NCBI GenBank assembly: GCA_017643495.1
Contig: JAEPNK010000001.1
Location: 725,623-789,622 of the forward strand
DNA: 64,000 nt
From: Rhizobiaceae bacterium
Lineage (GTDB): Bacteria > Pseudomonadota > Alphaproteobacteria > Rhizobiales > Rhizobiaceae
Reading direction: 5' to 3'
Part shown: in pieces, positions 19,310-27,716 of the stretch
Position numbering within the stretch: position 1 is the stretch's first letter
Layout of the letters: each line of letters opens with the position of its first letter
Notes under the pieces: model-generated
What the model saw: the letters and a program-made list of their open reading frames with translations, nothing else
The model's database searches: none
What the model was told of the DNA's origin: nothing
Translations under genes and position numbers: made by a program

Positions 19310-20539
19310 CTAGAAGCGGTTTACCAGCTCATTGCTTGGAAAGCAGGTTGCCCTCAACCCGTTTTTCTCCTGCCAGGCGCCAATTGACCGGCGGGTTTTG
19401 AACCCGGCAAGGCCGTCCGCGCCACCAACATCATGGCCTTGTCTGACAAGTTCATTTTGCATGCGCATGACTTCTCCGCGTGTAATACCGGTGACCGGCT
19501 GCCAGTCGGTCTGGAATGGCCGGTTGGAATACTGGATGCGGTCAGCAACATTTCCGACAAAGAGCGCATAAAGGTCCGAATTGTTATACTTCTTGATTAC
19601 ATAAAAATTCGGCGTGGCAACAAAGACCGGACCGTACCTGCCTGCTGGCAGTAGAATCGCACCCTGCTGGCCCAGTTCATGTGCGGGAAAGGGTTTCCCG
19701 GAAACTCGTTTCACACCGGCTGCAACCCATTGCGAAATCGGTCGCATCCGGTCGGGCCCCTCCAGTGAGCAGGATACATTGTCGGGAATGCGTGCTTCAT
19801 AGCCCCAGTCCCTTCCGGCCTGCCATCCATATGCCTTGAGGTAATTGGCGATCGATGCCAGCGTGTCTGCTGTTGAGCCCCAGATGTCGCGCTTTCCGTC
19901 CCCGTCAAAATCCACGGCATGTTCGAGATAGGAAGATGGGAGGAATTGGGGTTGCCCCATCGCACCCGCCCAGGACGATTTCATCTGCCGGGGGGATACA
20001 TCACCATTCTCTGCAATTGACAGGGCGGCGAGTACTTCTTTTCGGAACAGTGGTTTCCGGGTCGACATGAACGCCTTGGTGCCGAGAACCTGAAAGGCGT
20101 CATGCGGTATTGAAACCCTGCCATAAGCCGATTCCCTCCCCCAGATGGCAAGCAATATGCGCCCTGGTACACCGTACTTCTTCTCAATCCGCCGGATCAA
20201 TTGCGCATGCCGGTTGAACAACGTTCTCCCGCCTGCAACGACGCTGGCGACATTGCGTTCGTTGAAATATTTGGTCGGACTCCTGAACTCGGCCTGGGCT
20301 TGTGGCCTGGAAGCCTTTGGCTTGCTTCCGGGCATTACGAGATCAGGCAGCTTCCAGTTTATTGAAATGCCCTTGAAGGCTGAATTGAATGTCGTCCGGG
20401 ATACGCCACGTTGGCGTGCCTCTGGCCAAAGATCGTTCTGGAGCCAGTTCTGGAATTGCCGCTCAACGCTTGCCCGGTCCTGGGCATGCGCCGGCATGCT
20501 CATGAAGAGGATGGCAAGAAGACAGGCAAATCGTTTCAT
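19310..20539 (-). CDS. MltB-type lytic murein transglycosylase with peptidoglycan-binding domain
   Basis: The enzyme cleaves the glycan strands of peptidoglycan with formation of 1,6-anhydromuramic acid. The 409-residue product has a signal peptide (cleavage near MPAHAQ) and a catalytic domain with the acid glutamate in AIWGRESAYG. AMGQPQFLPSSY and the DFDGDGKRDIW segment are typical of this family. A C-terminal peptidoglycan-binding region (about 345-405) contains GGADGLAGFKTRRSIGAWQ. It is periplasmic and possibly membrane attached. It lies upstream of coaBC on the same strand, but an 85-bp gap with operator-like repeats separates them. Confidence 0.93.
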   Translation of the reverse strand: MKRFACLLAILFMSMPAHAQDRASVERQFQNWLQNDLWPEARQRGVSRTTFNSAFKGISINWKLPDLVMPGSKPKASRPQAQAEFRSPTKYFNERNVASVVAGGRTLFNRHAQLIRRIEKKYGVPGRILLAIWGRESAYGRVSIPHDAFQVLGTKAFMSTRKPLFRKEVLAALSIAENGDVSPRQMKSSWAGAMGQPQFLPSSYLEHAVDFDGDGKRDIWGSTADTLASIANYLKAYGWQAGRDWGYEARIPDNVSCSLEGPDRMRPISQWVAAGVKRVSGKPFPAHELGQQGAILLPAGRYGPVFVATPNFYVIKKYNNSDLYALFVGNVADRIQYSNRPFQTDWQPVTGITRGEVMRMQNELVRQGHDVGGADGLAGFKTRRSIGAWQEKNGLRATCFPSNELVNRF

Positions 20540-20599
20540 GTAATGAGTCTACGCAGGCAGTTCGGCTCGTGCCAGTCTTTTCTTGTGCAAGTGGACAGA

Positions 20600-21658
20600 T
20601 CAGTACGGAATTGGGAAATCCCTGTATGCAGCGTCGATATCATCCATGACTTCATCGCCAAGTTTCAGATCCACGGCAGCTAGCGAGTTTTCAAGCTGGG
20701 CCATCGATGTGGCGCCGAAAATGACAGAAGTCATGAACGGTCGGGTGAGGCAGAATGCGAGCGCCATTTGTGCCATGTCCAGGCCGTGCTTGCTTGCAAT
20801 GTCGCTGTAACGGCGAATGGCAGCATGGGCATTGTCATTCCACCGGCCGCCAAGTGTGTCACTGCTGACATCGCCACGGGAACCTTTCGGGCGTTCGTCT
20901 CCCTTGCATTCCATGTATTTGCCGGTCAGCAATCCGCAAGCCAGCGGTGAGAAGGCGAGCAGGCCGACATCCTCATGGTGGCAGAGTTCGGAGAGATCCA
21001 GATCGAAATACCGGCAGAGAAGCGAATACTCGTTCTGGATTGATGCGACACGCGGCAACCCTTTTTGATCTGCCAGCCGCAACCATTGGGCAGTGCCCCA
21101 GGCACTTTCATTGGAAAGTCCGATTGCACGGATCTTGCCTGCCTTTACATGCCCGGCGAGGGCTTCAAGAACCTCGTTCATGTGATCGAGCGTTTTCTGC
21201 GTATCCTGCGATGTGGGGTCAAACTGCCATGACTGGCGGAAATGGTAGGATCCGCGGTTTGGCCAGTGAAGCTGGTACAGGTCAACATAGTCGGTCTGAA
21301 GGGACTTGAGGCTGTTGTGAAGGGCGATATCAATCGTTTCTGCAGAGATCGGAATACCGTCACGAACATTCTGGTATCCTTGTCCGGAGACCTTTGTTGC
21401 AATCACAACATCACCGCGTCGTCCCGGGTTTCTTGCAACCCACGACCCGATGATGCGCTCCGTGTCTCCCTGCGTTTCTTTTGAGAGCGGGGTTGTCGGA
21501 TACATTTCCGCCGTATCAATGAAATTGATGCCATGATCGGTTGCGCAATCAATTTGCGCATGCCCTTCCGCTTCCGTGTTTTGCGTTCCCCACGTCATGG
21601 AGCCGAGGCAAAATTCGCTCACCTTGATGCCGGTGCGGCCAAGTTCATTCTGTTTCAC
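20600..21658 (-). CDS. Tas-like aldo/keto reductase
   Basis: The 352-residue NADPH-dependent aldo/keto reductase has the catalytic tetrad in its usual places: Asp and Tyr in FIDTAEMY, Lys in VIATKVSG and His in DLYQLHWP. Its length and the long loop before the fourth helix resemble E. coli Tas. The physiological substrate is unknown. The start is a GTG at 21658 (MKQNELGRTG) with only a weak ribosome-binding site. It is flanked by a separate DUF6356 gene upstream. Confidence 0.92.
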   Translation of the reverse strand: MKQNELGRTGIKVSEFCLGSMTWGTQNTEAEGHAQIDCATDHGINFIDTAEMYPTTPLSKETQGDTERIIGSWVARNPGRRGDVVIATKVSGQGYQNVRDGIPISAETIDIALHNSLKSLQTDYVDLYQLHWPNRGSYHFRQSWQFDPTSQDTQKTLDHMNEVLEALAGHVKAGKIRAIGLSNESAWGTAQWLRLADQKGLPRVASIQNEYSLLCRYFDLDLSELCHHEDVGLLAFSPLACGLLTGKYMECKGDERPKGSRGDVSSDTLGGRWNDNAHAAIRRYSDIASKHGLDMAQMALAFCLTRPFMTSVIFGATSMAQLENSLAAVDLKLGDEVMDDIDAAYRDFPIPY

Positions 21659-21798
21659 AGGTACTGCCCAATGGAAAATGGTTTCTGGAGAGCAGAATCA
21701 TAGCAGCCCGAATACTACTTGCAACTGCCATCGGCCTGCGGAGGAATGAAGCAGCAGCATTTTCACGGTAAGACGTAACGCACCGTCTGTATTTTGTA

Positions 21799-22008
21799 TC
21801 AGCGGTTGTGCATGCGTCTGTGCAACTCGTTGATCCGGCTGCTTGCCGTGCGTTCACAAAGGGCAGGAACCAGTGCATGGATCAGTGCGGCGCAGGCTGC
21901 AACGAAAAGGGTGCCGGAAAAGTTCATGGCAAAACGGAAGTGCTGAAAATAGCTTTCTTCGACAGAATTTGGATGTGCAAGGAATGTGCGATGCAAAAGA
22001 TCTTTCAT
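21799..22008 (-). CDS. DUF6356 family small membrane protein
   Basis: This is a 69-residue protein beginning MKDLLHRTFLAHPNSVEESY, followed by HFRFAM, a hydrophobic stretch predicted as one membrane segment, and a basic C-terminus ending RRMHNR. The pattern matches small DUF6356 proteins of alphaproteobacteria. The ATG is preceded by GGGAGGATGAC, a strong ribosome-binding site, which supports it as a real gene. The function is unknown. It is divergent from an Lrp-type regulator. Confidence 0.8.
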   Translation of the reverse strand: MKDLLHRTFLAHPNSVEESYFQHFRFAMNFSGTLFVAACAALIHALVPALCERTASSRINELHRRMHNR

Positions 22009-22115
22009 GTCATCCTCCCATAATATTGGACATGAGTGAACTTTATCTGCGGGGCTTCGGGAAAATATCCGATAAATTATCTTTTCTCATGTCATATTTG
22101 AGATATTATCCCGTC

Positions 22116-22574
22116 ATGACAGAATTGGACGAACATGATCGCAGGATCCTTAGGCATTTGCAGAACGATGCTTCATTGAGTGTCGATGCCTTGGCGGACC
22201 TGGTGCATCTTTCCCGCAATGCCTGCTGGCGCCGGGTCAAGCGTATGGAAAACGATGGCGTGATCCTTCGCAAGGTGGCGTTGGTCAATCCCCAATCGGT
22301 GGATCTCGACCTGTCTGTTTTCGTGATGATAAGGACACATTCCCATGATCCGGCGTGGCTGGAGAAATTCAAGAATGCAGTCTCGGTAATGCCAGAGATC
22401 GTCGCTGCCCACCGGATGAGTGGCGACCTTGATTATGTCCTGCGGGTAAAAGTTCGTGACGTGAAGGCTTATGATGCCTTCTACCAGCGTCTGATTTCGC
22501 GTGTACCGGTGGCAGACATTTCTGCAAGCTTTGTAATGGAAGACATCAAGGATGGTACTGCCTTGCCATTATGA
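22116..22574 (+). CDS. Lrp/AsnC-family transcriptional regulator
   Basis: The protein of 152 residues has an N-terminal winged helix (DEHDRRILRHLQNDASLS, then HLSRNACWRRVKRME) and a C-terminal RAM/ligand-binding domain (about 70-145). Lrp-type regulators bind DNA as octamers and often sense amino acids. The frame extends to 21843, but ATG 22116 gives the usual MxELDxxD start. ATG 22032 and 22089 are weaker alternatives. It is divergent from the DUF6356 gene and convergent with ubiB, so no regulated neighbour is obvious. Confidence 0.9.
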   Translation: MTELDEHDRRILRHLQNDASLSVDALADLVHLSRNACWRRVKRMENDGVILRKVALVNPQSVDLDLSVFVMIRTHSHDPAWLEKFKNAVSVMPEIVAAHRMSGDLDYVLRVKVRDVKAYDAFYQRLISRVPVADISASFVMEDIKDGTALPL

Positions 22575-22592
22575 GGTATCCGGTTTGCCAAC

Positions 22593-24158
22593 CTAGTCAA
22601 AAAACACCTGGTAGGTGAGAAGGCCTGCAATAACCCAAAGCGCCACATGGCCCCACCGGTTGTTCCTGGCTTCCGCCTTGCTGATTGCTTCGGTTGTCTT
22701 CGGATGCAGGTACATTCCGTTCTTTGTCTGCTCTTCAAGTTCTTCTGATACTTGTTCGGCCTTTCTGGCCAGTTCCGGCATCATCTGCAAAAGGCGCCGT
22801 CCTGCATTCATGCCTTCCTTGGCATCATTCAGCATGCCGACCGGGCCAAGGTTTTTGGCAATCCAGTCTCCCACTACAGGTTCAGCGGCTTTCCACATGT
22901 TGAACGCAGGATCCAGCGTTCTTGCCACCCCTTCAACCACGACCATTGTCTTTTGCAGCAGCAACAGTTCAGGCCGCGTCTGCATGTCGAAGATTTCCGT
23001 GACTTCGAAAAGCAGGGTGAGCAACTTTGCCATTGAAATCGTTTCGGCAGACTGGCCGTGGATTGGTTCGCCAATTGCGCGAATGGCCTGCGCAAAACTG
23101 CTGATATCGTGATGCTTGGGGACATAGCCTGCATCGAAGTGAACCTCGGCAACCCGCAGATAATCGCGCGTGATGAAACCGTAAAGGATTTCAGCCAGAA
23201 AACGTCTTTCAGGGCGTGACAGTCTTCCTGCAATGCCAAGGTCAACGGCGACTATGTTGCCGTTTGCATCCACGAACAGGTTCCCCGGATGCATGTCCGC
23301 ATGGAAAAAACCGTCACGCACCGCATGACGAAGAAAGGATTGTATGAGTTGGACGGATAGCGCCTTTAGGTCGTGACCTGCGGCAGCAAGGCCCTGGACA
23401 TCTGACAATTTGATACCATCGACCCAGTCCATGGTCAGGCAATCACGCCCGGTAAATTCCCAGTTCACGCCCGGGACATGGAAGCCTTTATCATTCTCTG
23501 TGTTTTCGGCCATTTCGGAAAAGGCCGCTGCTTCAAGCCTCAGGTCCATCTCGATCCGGGCGGACTGGGCAAGCATGTCAACCACCGAAACCGGTTTCAG
23601 CCGTTCTGCCTGACTGCTGGTTCTGTCCAGCAACCGGGCCGCTGCATAGAATGTATCAAGGTCATGGCGAAAGCGTTCCCTGACCCCGGGACGGACAACC
23701 TTTACGGCCACTTCCGTTTTGCAGGAAGCAAGAACTGCCTTGTGAACCTGCGCAACGGAAGCCGCTGCGATCGGTTCACTGAAGGAAGAGAAGACCTCGT
23801 CAACCGGTCGTCCGATTGATTGTTCTATCCGTTTTCGCGAAATCTCGACAGGAAAAGGGGCAATACGGTCATGCAGAAGTTCCAGGTCACGTGCCGTTTC
23901 ACTGCCCACCACATCCGGTCTGGTTGCCAGAAACTGGCCAAGCTTTACCCAGCTGGGCCCAAGCCTGTTCAGGGCTATTGAGAGCCGTTCCGATTGCTTG
24001 CGGTGTTTCGACTGTTTTCTGGCGATCATCCCTGCAAGCCGGTGGCCGAACCGGGCCGGGGGTGGCAGGCCTTCAGCAGGAAGTGCTGAAATAACACCTT
24101 CCCGTGCGAGTACCCACCCCGCTTTCACCAGTGACAGATGAGAAAAAACAATACCCAT
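22593..24158 (-). CDS. ubiB: Ubiquinone biosynthesis protein UbiB
   Basis: UbiB is an atypical kinase-like ATPase required for ubiquinone synthesis, acting at the inner membrane. The product shows the signature KLGQFLATRPD motif, AVKVVRPGV in place of a standard kinase lysine region, GFFHADMHPGNLF and the VAVDLGIAGRLS metal-binding region. A C-terminal hydrophobic helix ends the protein. The frame extends to 24218 inside ubiE, but ATG 24158 starts 5 bp after the ubiE stop and gives 521 residues, close to the normal length. Confidence 0.95.
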   Translation of the reverse strand: MGIVFSHLSLVKAGWVLAREGVISALPAEGLPPPARFGHRLAGMIARKQSKHRKQSERLSIALNRLGPSWVKLGQFLATRPDVVGSETARDLELLHDRIAPFPVEISRKRIEQSIGRPVDEVFSSFSEPIAAASVAQVHKAVLASCKTEVAVKVVRPGVRERFRHDLDTFYAAARLLDRTSSQAERLKPVSVVDMLAQSARIEMDLRLEAAAFSEMAENTENDKGFHVPGVNWEFTGRDCLTMDWVDGIKLSDVQGLAAAGHDLKALSVQLIQSFLRHAVRDGFFHADMHPGNLFVDANGNIVAVDLGIAGRLSRPERRFLAEILYGFITRDYLRVAEVHFDAGYVPKHHDISSFAQAIRAIGEPIHGQSAETISMAKLLTLLFEVTEIFDMQTRPELLLLQKTMVVVEGVARTLDPAFNMWKAAEPVVGDWIAKNLGPVGMLNDAKEGMNAGRRLLQMMPELARKAEQVSEELEEQTKNGMYLHPKTTEAISKAEARNNRWGHVALWVIAGLLTYQVFFD

Positions 24159-24163
24159 CCGCG

Positions 24164-24946
24164 TTAAAGCTTCCAGCCACTGTGCAAGGCTGCAATTCCG
24201 CCCGAGAAATTGCGCCATTTGACATGTTCGAAGCCAGCTTCGGATAGGGCGTTCGCAAACCGCTGCTGATCGGGAAACTTGCGGATGGATTCAACCAGAT
24301 AACGATAGGAGTCACCGTCTCCGGTTACCATCTGGCCGATACGCGGTATCGCATTGATGGACCAGCTCTCGTAGATTTTTTCAAGCAGCGGGATCTCGAC
24401 TTCGGAAAATTCCAGACAAAGGAATTTCCCGCCAGGCTTCAGGACACGCCAGGCTTCGGACAGTGCAAGGTTCATTTTGGGAACATTGCGAATGCCAAAA
24501 GCAATTGTGTAGGCGTCAAAGGAGTTGTCATCAAAAGGCAGGCTTTCCGCGTTTCCTTCAACAAAATCCAGCTTGCCTGAAAGCTTGCGCTTGCTTGCCC
24601 GGTCCCTACCCACCTCAAGCATTGAGGCATTGATGTCGAATACGGTCGTGTGGCATTTTGCGCCACCCTGTTCGGCGATGCGGAATGCAATGTCACCCGT
24701 TCCACCGGCCACATCGATGGACTTCCAGTTTCGTTCATCGCTGCGGGGCGGGGCAAGCATTGTAACCATGGCATCTTTCCAGAGCCGGTGTACTCCTGCG
24801 GACATCAGGTCATTCATGATGTCGTAGCGGTCTGCAACCTTGTGAAATACGGTGTCGACCCTGGGCTGTTTCTGTCCGGGTGCCACGTTCTCGAAGCCAA
24901 AGGAAGTTTCCATCTGCTCTGTGGCAGTCGTGCGCTGGTTTGACAT
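24164..24946 (-). CDS. ubiE: Demethylubiquinone/demethylmenaquinone C-methyltransferase UbiE
   Basis: UbiE is the SAM-dependent C-methyltransferase of ubiquinone synthesis. The 260-residue protein has the family motif [17 protein letters not shown], the SAM-binding [19 protein letters not shown]-type AFGIRNVPK and [15 protein letters not shown]. It is divergent from mutM and directly followed by ubiB, the standard alphaproteobacterial arrangement. Confidence 0.97.
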   Translation of the reverse strand: MSNQRTTATEQMETSFGFENVAPGQKQPRVDTVFHKVADRYDIMNDLMSAGVHRLWKDAMVTMLAPPRSDERNWKSIDVAGGTGDIAFRIAEQGGAKCHTTVFDINASMLEVGRDRASKRKLSGKLDFVEGNAESLPFDDNSFDAYTIAFGIRNVPKMNLALSEAWRVLKPGGKFLCLEFSEVEIPLLEKIYESWSINAIPRIGQMVTGDGDSYRYLVESIRKFPDQQRFANALSEAGFEHVKWRNFSGGIAALHSGWKL

Positions 24947-25076
24947 GTTTCCTGTCCTGCTTTTCCCAAATGCAGCTTTACATTAGATATCTCTGGTGAC
25001 CAAGGGTATATAGACCCGTTGAAAGCCTATTACACTGCGGCAATTCACGCCGTTTGACGAGTGCGGGATTATAAAC

Positions 25077-25967
25077 ATGCCGGAATTGCCGGAAGTGGAA
25101 ACAGTACGACGCGGATTGGCGCCTGTGATGGAAGGGAGCACAATTCAGAAAGTGCACCTGCGTCGTGATGGCTTGCGCTTTCCGTTTCCTGAAAATTTTG
25201 CCGAAAGGCTGTCCGGCAGGAAGATTGTCTCTGCCGGCCGTCGCGCAAAATATCTGGTTGTTGATCTCGATGACGGGCAGGTACTCGTCATGCACTTGGG
25301 CATGTCGGGTTCGTTTCGCATTGAAATGGGGGAAGAGGTTGAGGTCCCGGGTGTGTTTCATCATCCGCGTTCTGAAACAAGAAACCATGATCATGTCGTT
25401 ATCGAGCTTGAGAGCCCGTTTGGTGCGGCATCCATCATATATAACGATCCGCGACGGTTCGGGTTCATGGACATGGTGGCGCGGGACAGTATGGAAGGTC
25501 ACAGGCATTTTGCGTCACTGGGCGTTGAGCCGACGGGCAATTCCCTGGATGGGGAAGTGTTGGCGCGACTGTTTGCCGGAAGGTCAATGCCGCTGAAGGC
25601 AGCACTTCTGGATCAGCGGTTGGTAGCAGGTCTGGGCAATATATATGTATGCGAGGCGCTATGGCATGCTGGCCTTTCTCCCCGCAGAAAAGCGTCGACA
25701 ATTACCCGCAAGGACGGCAAACCAACGGAACGCTTGAGCCTGCTTGCAACCTCCATTCGAAATGTCATTGCCGAGGCGATAGAAGCCGGAGGATCATCTC
25801 TCAGGGATCACCGCCAAACAGACGGGTCGCTTGGATATTTCCAGCATTCATTCTGTGTTTATGACCAGGAGGGAAAGCCGTGTCGGCATTCCGGTTGTTC
25901 CGGGATAATCCGGCGCATTGTGCAGTCTGGCCGGTCAACATTTTTCTGCCCGGTTTGCCAGCGTTAA
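25077..25967 (+). CDS. mutM: Formamidopyrimidine-DNA glycosylase MutM
   Basis: MutM removes oxidised purines such as 8-oxoguanine and cleaves the abasic site. The 296-residue product starts with the catalytic [13 protein letters not shown] (proline exposed after removal of Met). It contains [19 protein letters not shown] (helix-two-turn-helix) and ends in a zinc finger with Cys residues in GKPCRHSGC and [11 protein letters not shown] 25077 is directly before PELPEVE, as required. It is divergent from ubiE and upstream of rpsT. Confidence 0.97.
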   Translation: MPELPEVETVRRGLAPVMEGSTIQKVHLRRDGLRFPFPENFAERLSGRKIVSAGRRAKYLVVDLDDGQVLVMHLGMSGSFRIEMGEEVEVPGVFHHPRSETRNHDHVVIELESPFGAASIIYNDPRRFGFMDMVARDSMEGHRHFASLGVEPTGNSLDGEVLARLFAGRSMPLKAALLDQRLVAGLGNIYVCEALWHAGLSPRRKASTITRKDGKPTERLSLLATSIRNVIAEAIEAGGSSLRDHRQTDGSLGYFQHSFCVYDQEGKPCRHSGCSGIIRRIVQSGRSTFFCPVCQR

Positions 25968-26160
25968 GCCAGGTCATCGGCATTGTTATCGCAGGAGTGT
26001 TTAAACGTTGACGCCTTGGCGATCTTCCTGTAAGAGACCGCAAGAATTGCAGGCGGTTTAGGCCAGCCAGTCTCCTTCCCAATCATGTTGGATCGGATGA
26101 GCTTGAGACATTAGCCGGGAACCGGCTTTGCCGCCAGAGAAGAAACAGGATTTGTAAAGC

Positions 26161-26427
26161 ATGGCAAATACACCATCCGCCAAGAAGGCTGTTCGCAAGA
26201 TTGAGCGCCGCACGGCAGTAAACAAGATGCGGCGCACCCGCATGCGGACATTCATTCGCAAGGTCGAGGAAGCAATAGCAAGCGGCAACAAGGATGAGGC
26301 GAATGCGGCCCTGAAAGCTGCCCAGCCTGAAATCATGCGGTCTGTGACCAAGGGCGTGATGAAGAAAAACACTGCTGCTCGCAAGATTTCCCGTCTTTCT
26401 GCCAGCGTTCGCAAAATCGGCGCTTAA
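26161..26427 (+). CDS. rpsT: 30S ribosomal protein S20
   Basis: S20 binds 16S rRNA in the body of the 30S subunit. The 88-residue, very basic product starts [17 protein letters not shown] and carries the [19 protein letters not shown] segment typical of alphaproteobacterial S20. It lies 193 bp after mutM with its own leader and is followed by an intrinsic terminator. Proximity to dnaA is common in Hyphomicrobiales. Confidence 0.98.
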   Translation: MANTPSAKKAVRKIERRTAVNKMRRTRMRTFIRKVEEAIASGNKDEANAALKAAQPEIMRSVTKGVMKKNTAARKISRLSASVRKIGA

Positions 26428-26478
26428 AGCCTGCTTTTGTTGTTCCCTTCAAGTTCTGGGAAAATATGCATTTTCATG

Positions 26479-26505
26479 AAACCCGGCCAAGCGCCGGGTT
26501 TTTTT
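26479..26505 (+). terminator. Intrinsic terminator after rpsT
   Basis: A perfect 9-bp stem (AAACCCGGC/GCCGGGTTT) with a 5-base loop runs into a T tract. It lies 51 bp after the rpsT stop codon. Confidence 0.85.
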
Positions 26506-26693
26506 ATGTTTTTCCTGCATGTTGTTTCACGCATTACTTTAAAATCGTGTTATATCATGAAGGTGCAATGAGTGCGCCAATTGCAAAACTTGCCCAAAAT
26601 TCCGATGAAGAAAATATGACCTGAAAAATCATTTAAAAACAAATGATTAGAAAGTAGTCGGAAAAATGCTGTGCACAAATTTCCAGGAATCGT

Positions 26694-26838
26694 GAGTCAA
26701 TATGAAAATGGCAAAAAAATTTTTGCGCGCGTGAATCGATAGGCCATTTTTCACATGTCATTTTGATAATGGCATTGATTCATAAACGATTCTTTTTGCT
26801 GACTTCCATGAGAAAAAAATGACTCGATTTGCTGATTC
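26694..26838. promoter_or_regulatory. Cluster of six GANTC (CcrM) sites
   Basis: GANTC sites occur at 26694, 26733, 26777, 26788, 26821 and 26834. A random sequence of this length would be expected to carry fewer than one. GANTC is the target of the cell-cycle methyltransferase CcrM in alphaproteobacteria, and methylation state affects dnaA transcription in Caulobacter. Confidence 0.65.
26747..26755 (+). promoter_or_regulatory. DnaA box
   Basis: TTTTTCACA matches the TTWTNCACA consensus exactly. It sits inside the GANTC cluster. A single consensus site is compatible with autoregulation of dnaA. An origin would be expected to carry more, although divergent boxes cannot be excluded. Confidence 0.45.
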
Positions 26839-26846
26839 CTGCTTGG

Positions 26847-26861
26847 TTAAGGAAGAGTTAA
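26847..26861. promoter_or_regulatory. CtrA binding site upstream of the dnaA region
   Basis: TTAAGGAAGAGTTAA is an exact TTAA-N7-TTAA CtrA recognition sequence. It directly follows the GANTC cluster. In Caulobacter CtrA represses the replication origin and regulates cell-cycle genes. Binding here is inferred. Confidence 0.55.
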
Positions 26862-27101
26862 AATTACGCTGTTGCGCGCAATTTTGGGGTTCGCTAAATT
26901 ACTCCTCGGAAGACGTTGGGAACGCTTTCTTCAAGTACTAGGCGGAACTGGATGGGCAAGGCACGAAGTATATGATCAGGTAATCGCAATTTAGTATGCG
27001 TTTATTGAGTAAATGATCTGCGGGCTGCCGCGCTTGTTTTTCCTATTTCTTGCAAATGTACGACATTTTCTGTTTTCGCAGGAAGTGGATACTCCCTGTA
27101 C

Positions 27102-27117
27102 GCCGAATTTCTTCGGC
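27102..27117 (+). repeat. Tetraloop hairpin in the leader of the rhodanese-dnaA unit
   Basis: GCCGAA-TTTC-TTCGGC forms a perfect 6-bp hairpin about 155 bp before the rhodanese start. There is no T tract after it. The role is unknown. Confidence 0.35.
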
Positions 27118-27272
27118 AGCAACTTGAAAAGCGGCGAGTTATTCTCTGCGCGTTCAGGTGGCGTACTTCCCTAGGCAGCCGGGGCTCGCTCGGGTGTTTT
27201 GATGGGGGTTAGTTAGTTTTTGGTGTGACAGCGCTTGTCAACATGATGTGGCAAGCGAACAGGAGAGCTTTG

Positions 27273-27701
27273 ATGTCTTATGCTGGTGATGTGAGTTGCC
27301 TGGAATGTTGGGATGCGTTGCGTTCCGCCAGCGATTCCCAACTGGTGGATGTGAGGACTTTTCCGGAATGGAATTTTGTCGGACTCCCGGATCTGCGTGA
27401 GGCAGGCAAGGATCTTGTTACTGTCGAGTGGCAGCAATTTCCCTCAATGCAGGTCAATGCGGATTTTGTAAAAGCGGTAAATGCAGCAATGGACACAGTG
27501 GGAGCAGGAAAGAGCTCTGCGATTTATTGTCTGTGCCGGTCCGGTGTTCGTAGCATGGCGGCAGCGTCAGCGCTGACCGATGCGGGATATACAAATGTGT
27601 TCAATGTCCTCGGCGGTTTTGAGGGAGACAGGGATGAACGGGGACGCCGGGCCACGATTTCGGGTTGGAAATTTGATCAGTTGCCATGGGTTCAGGGATA
27701 G
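27273..27701 (+). CDS. Rhodanese-like domain protein
   Basis: The 142-residue single-domain protein has the rhodanese pattern: an early LVDVRTFPEWNFVGLP and the active-site loop CLCRSGVRS with the catalytic cysteine, then ALTDAGYTNVFNVLGGFEG. Rhodaneses transfer sulfane sulfur, but the physiological acceptor is unknown. The frame extends to 27225. ATG 27273 is preferred because CAGGAGAGC lies just upstream. It ends 15 bp before the dnaA frame opens, so the two are probably co-transcribed. Confidence 0.88.
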   Translation: MSYAGDVSCLECWDALRSASDSQLVDVRTFPEWNFVGLPDLREAGKDLVTVEWQQFPSMQVNADFVKAVNAAMDTVGAGKSSAIYCLCRSGVRSMAAASALTDAGYTNVFNVLGGFEGDRDERGRRATISGWKFDQLPWVQG

Positions 27702-27716
27702 GAAAGGAAACTGTAA

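Larger units (their letters stand above)
26428..27272. other. Long AT-rich non-coding region upstream of the rhodanese-dnaA unit (regulatory or origin candidate)
   Basis: No credible gene lies in these 845 bp apart from the rpsT terminator at the start. The first 430 bp are visibly AT-rich, with a near-palindrome GCAAAAAAATTTTTGC at 26711-26726. The region holds six GANTC sites, a consensus DnaA box, a one-mismatch DnaA box (TTGTGCACA on the minus strand, 26670-26678) and a perfect CtrA box. The later half (26862-27272) is less AT-rich and probably contains the promoter and leader of the rhodanese-dnaA unit, including a hairpin at 27102-27117. Whether it is only the dnaA control region or also a replication origin cannot be decided by eye. 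Confidence 0.6.

Noticed and set aside
26670-26678. TTGTGCACA on the minus strand as a second DnaA box
   Set aside because: It differs from the TTWTNCACA consensus at one conserved base; I mention it only as a possible weak site.
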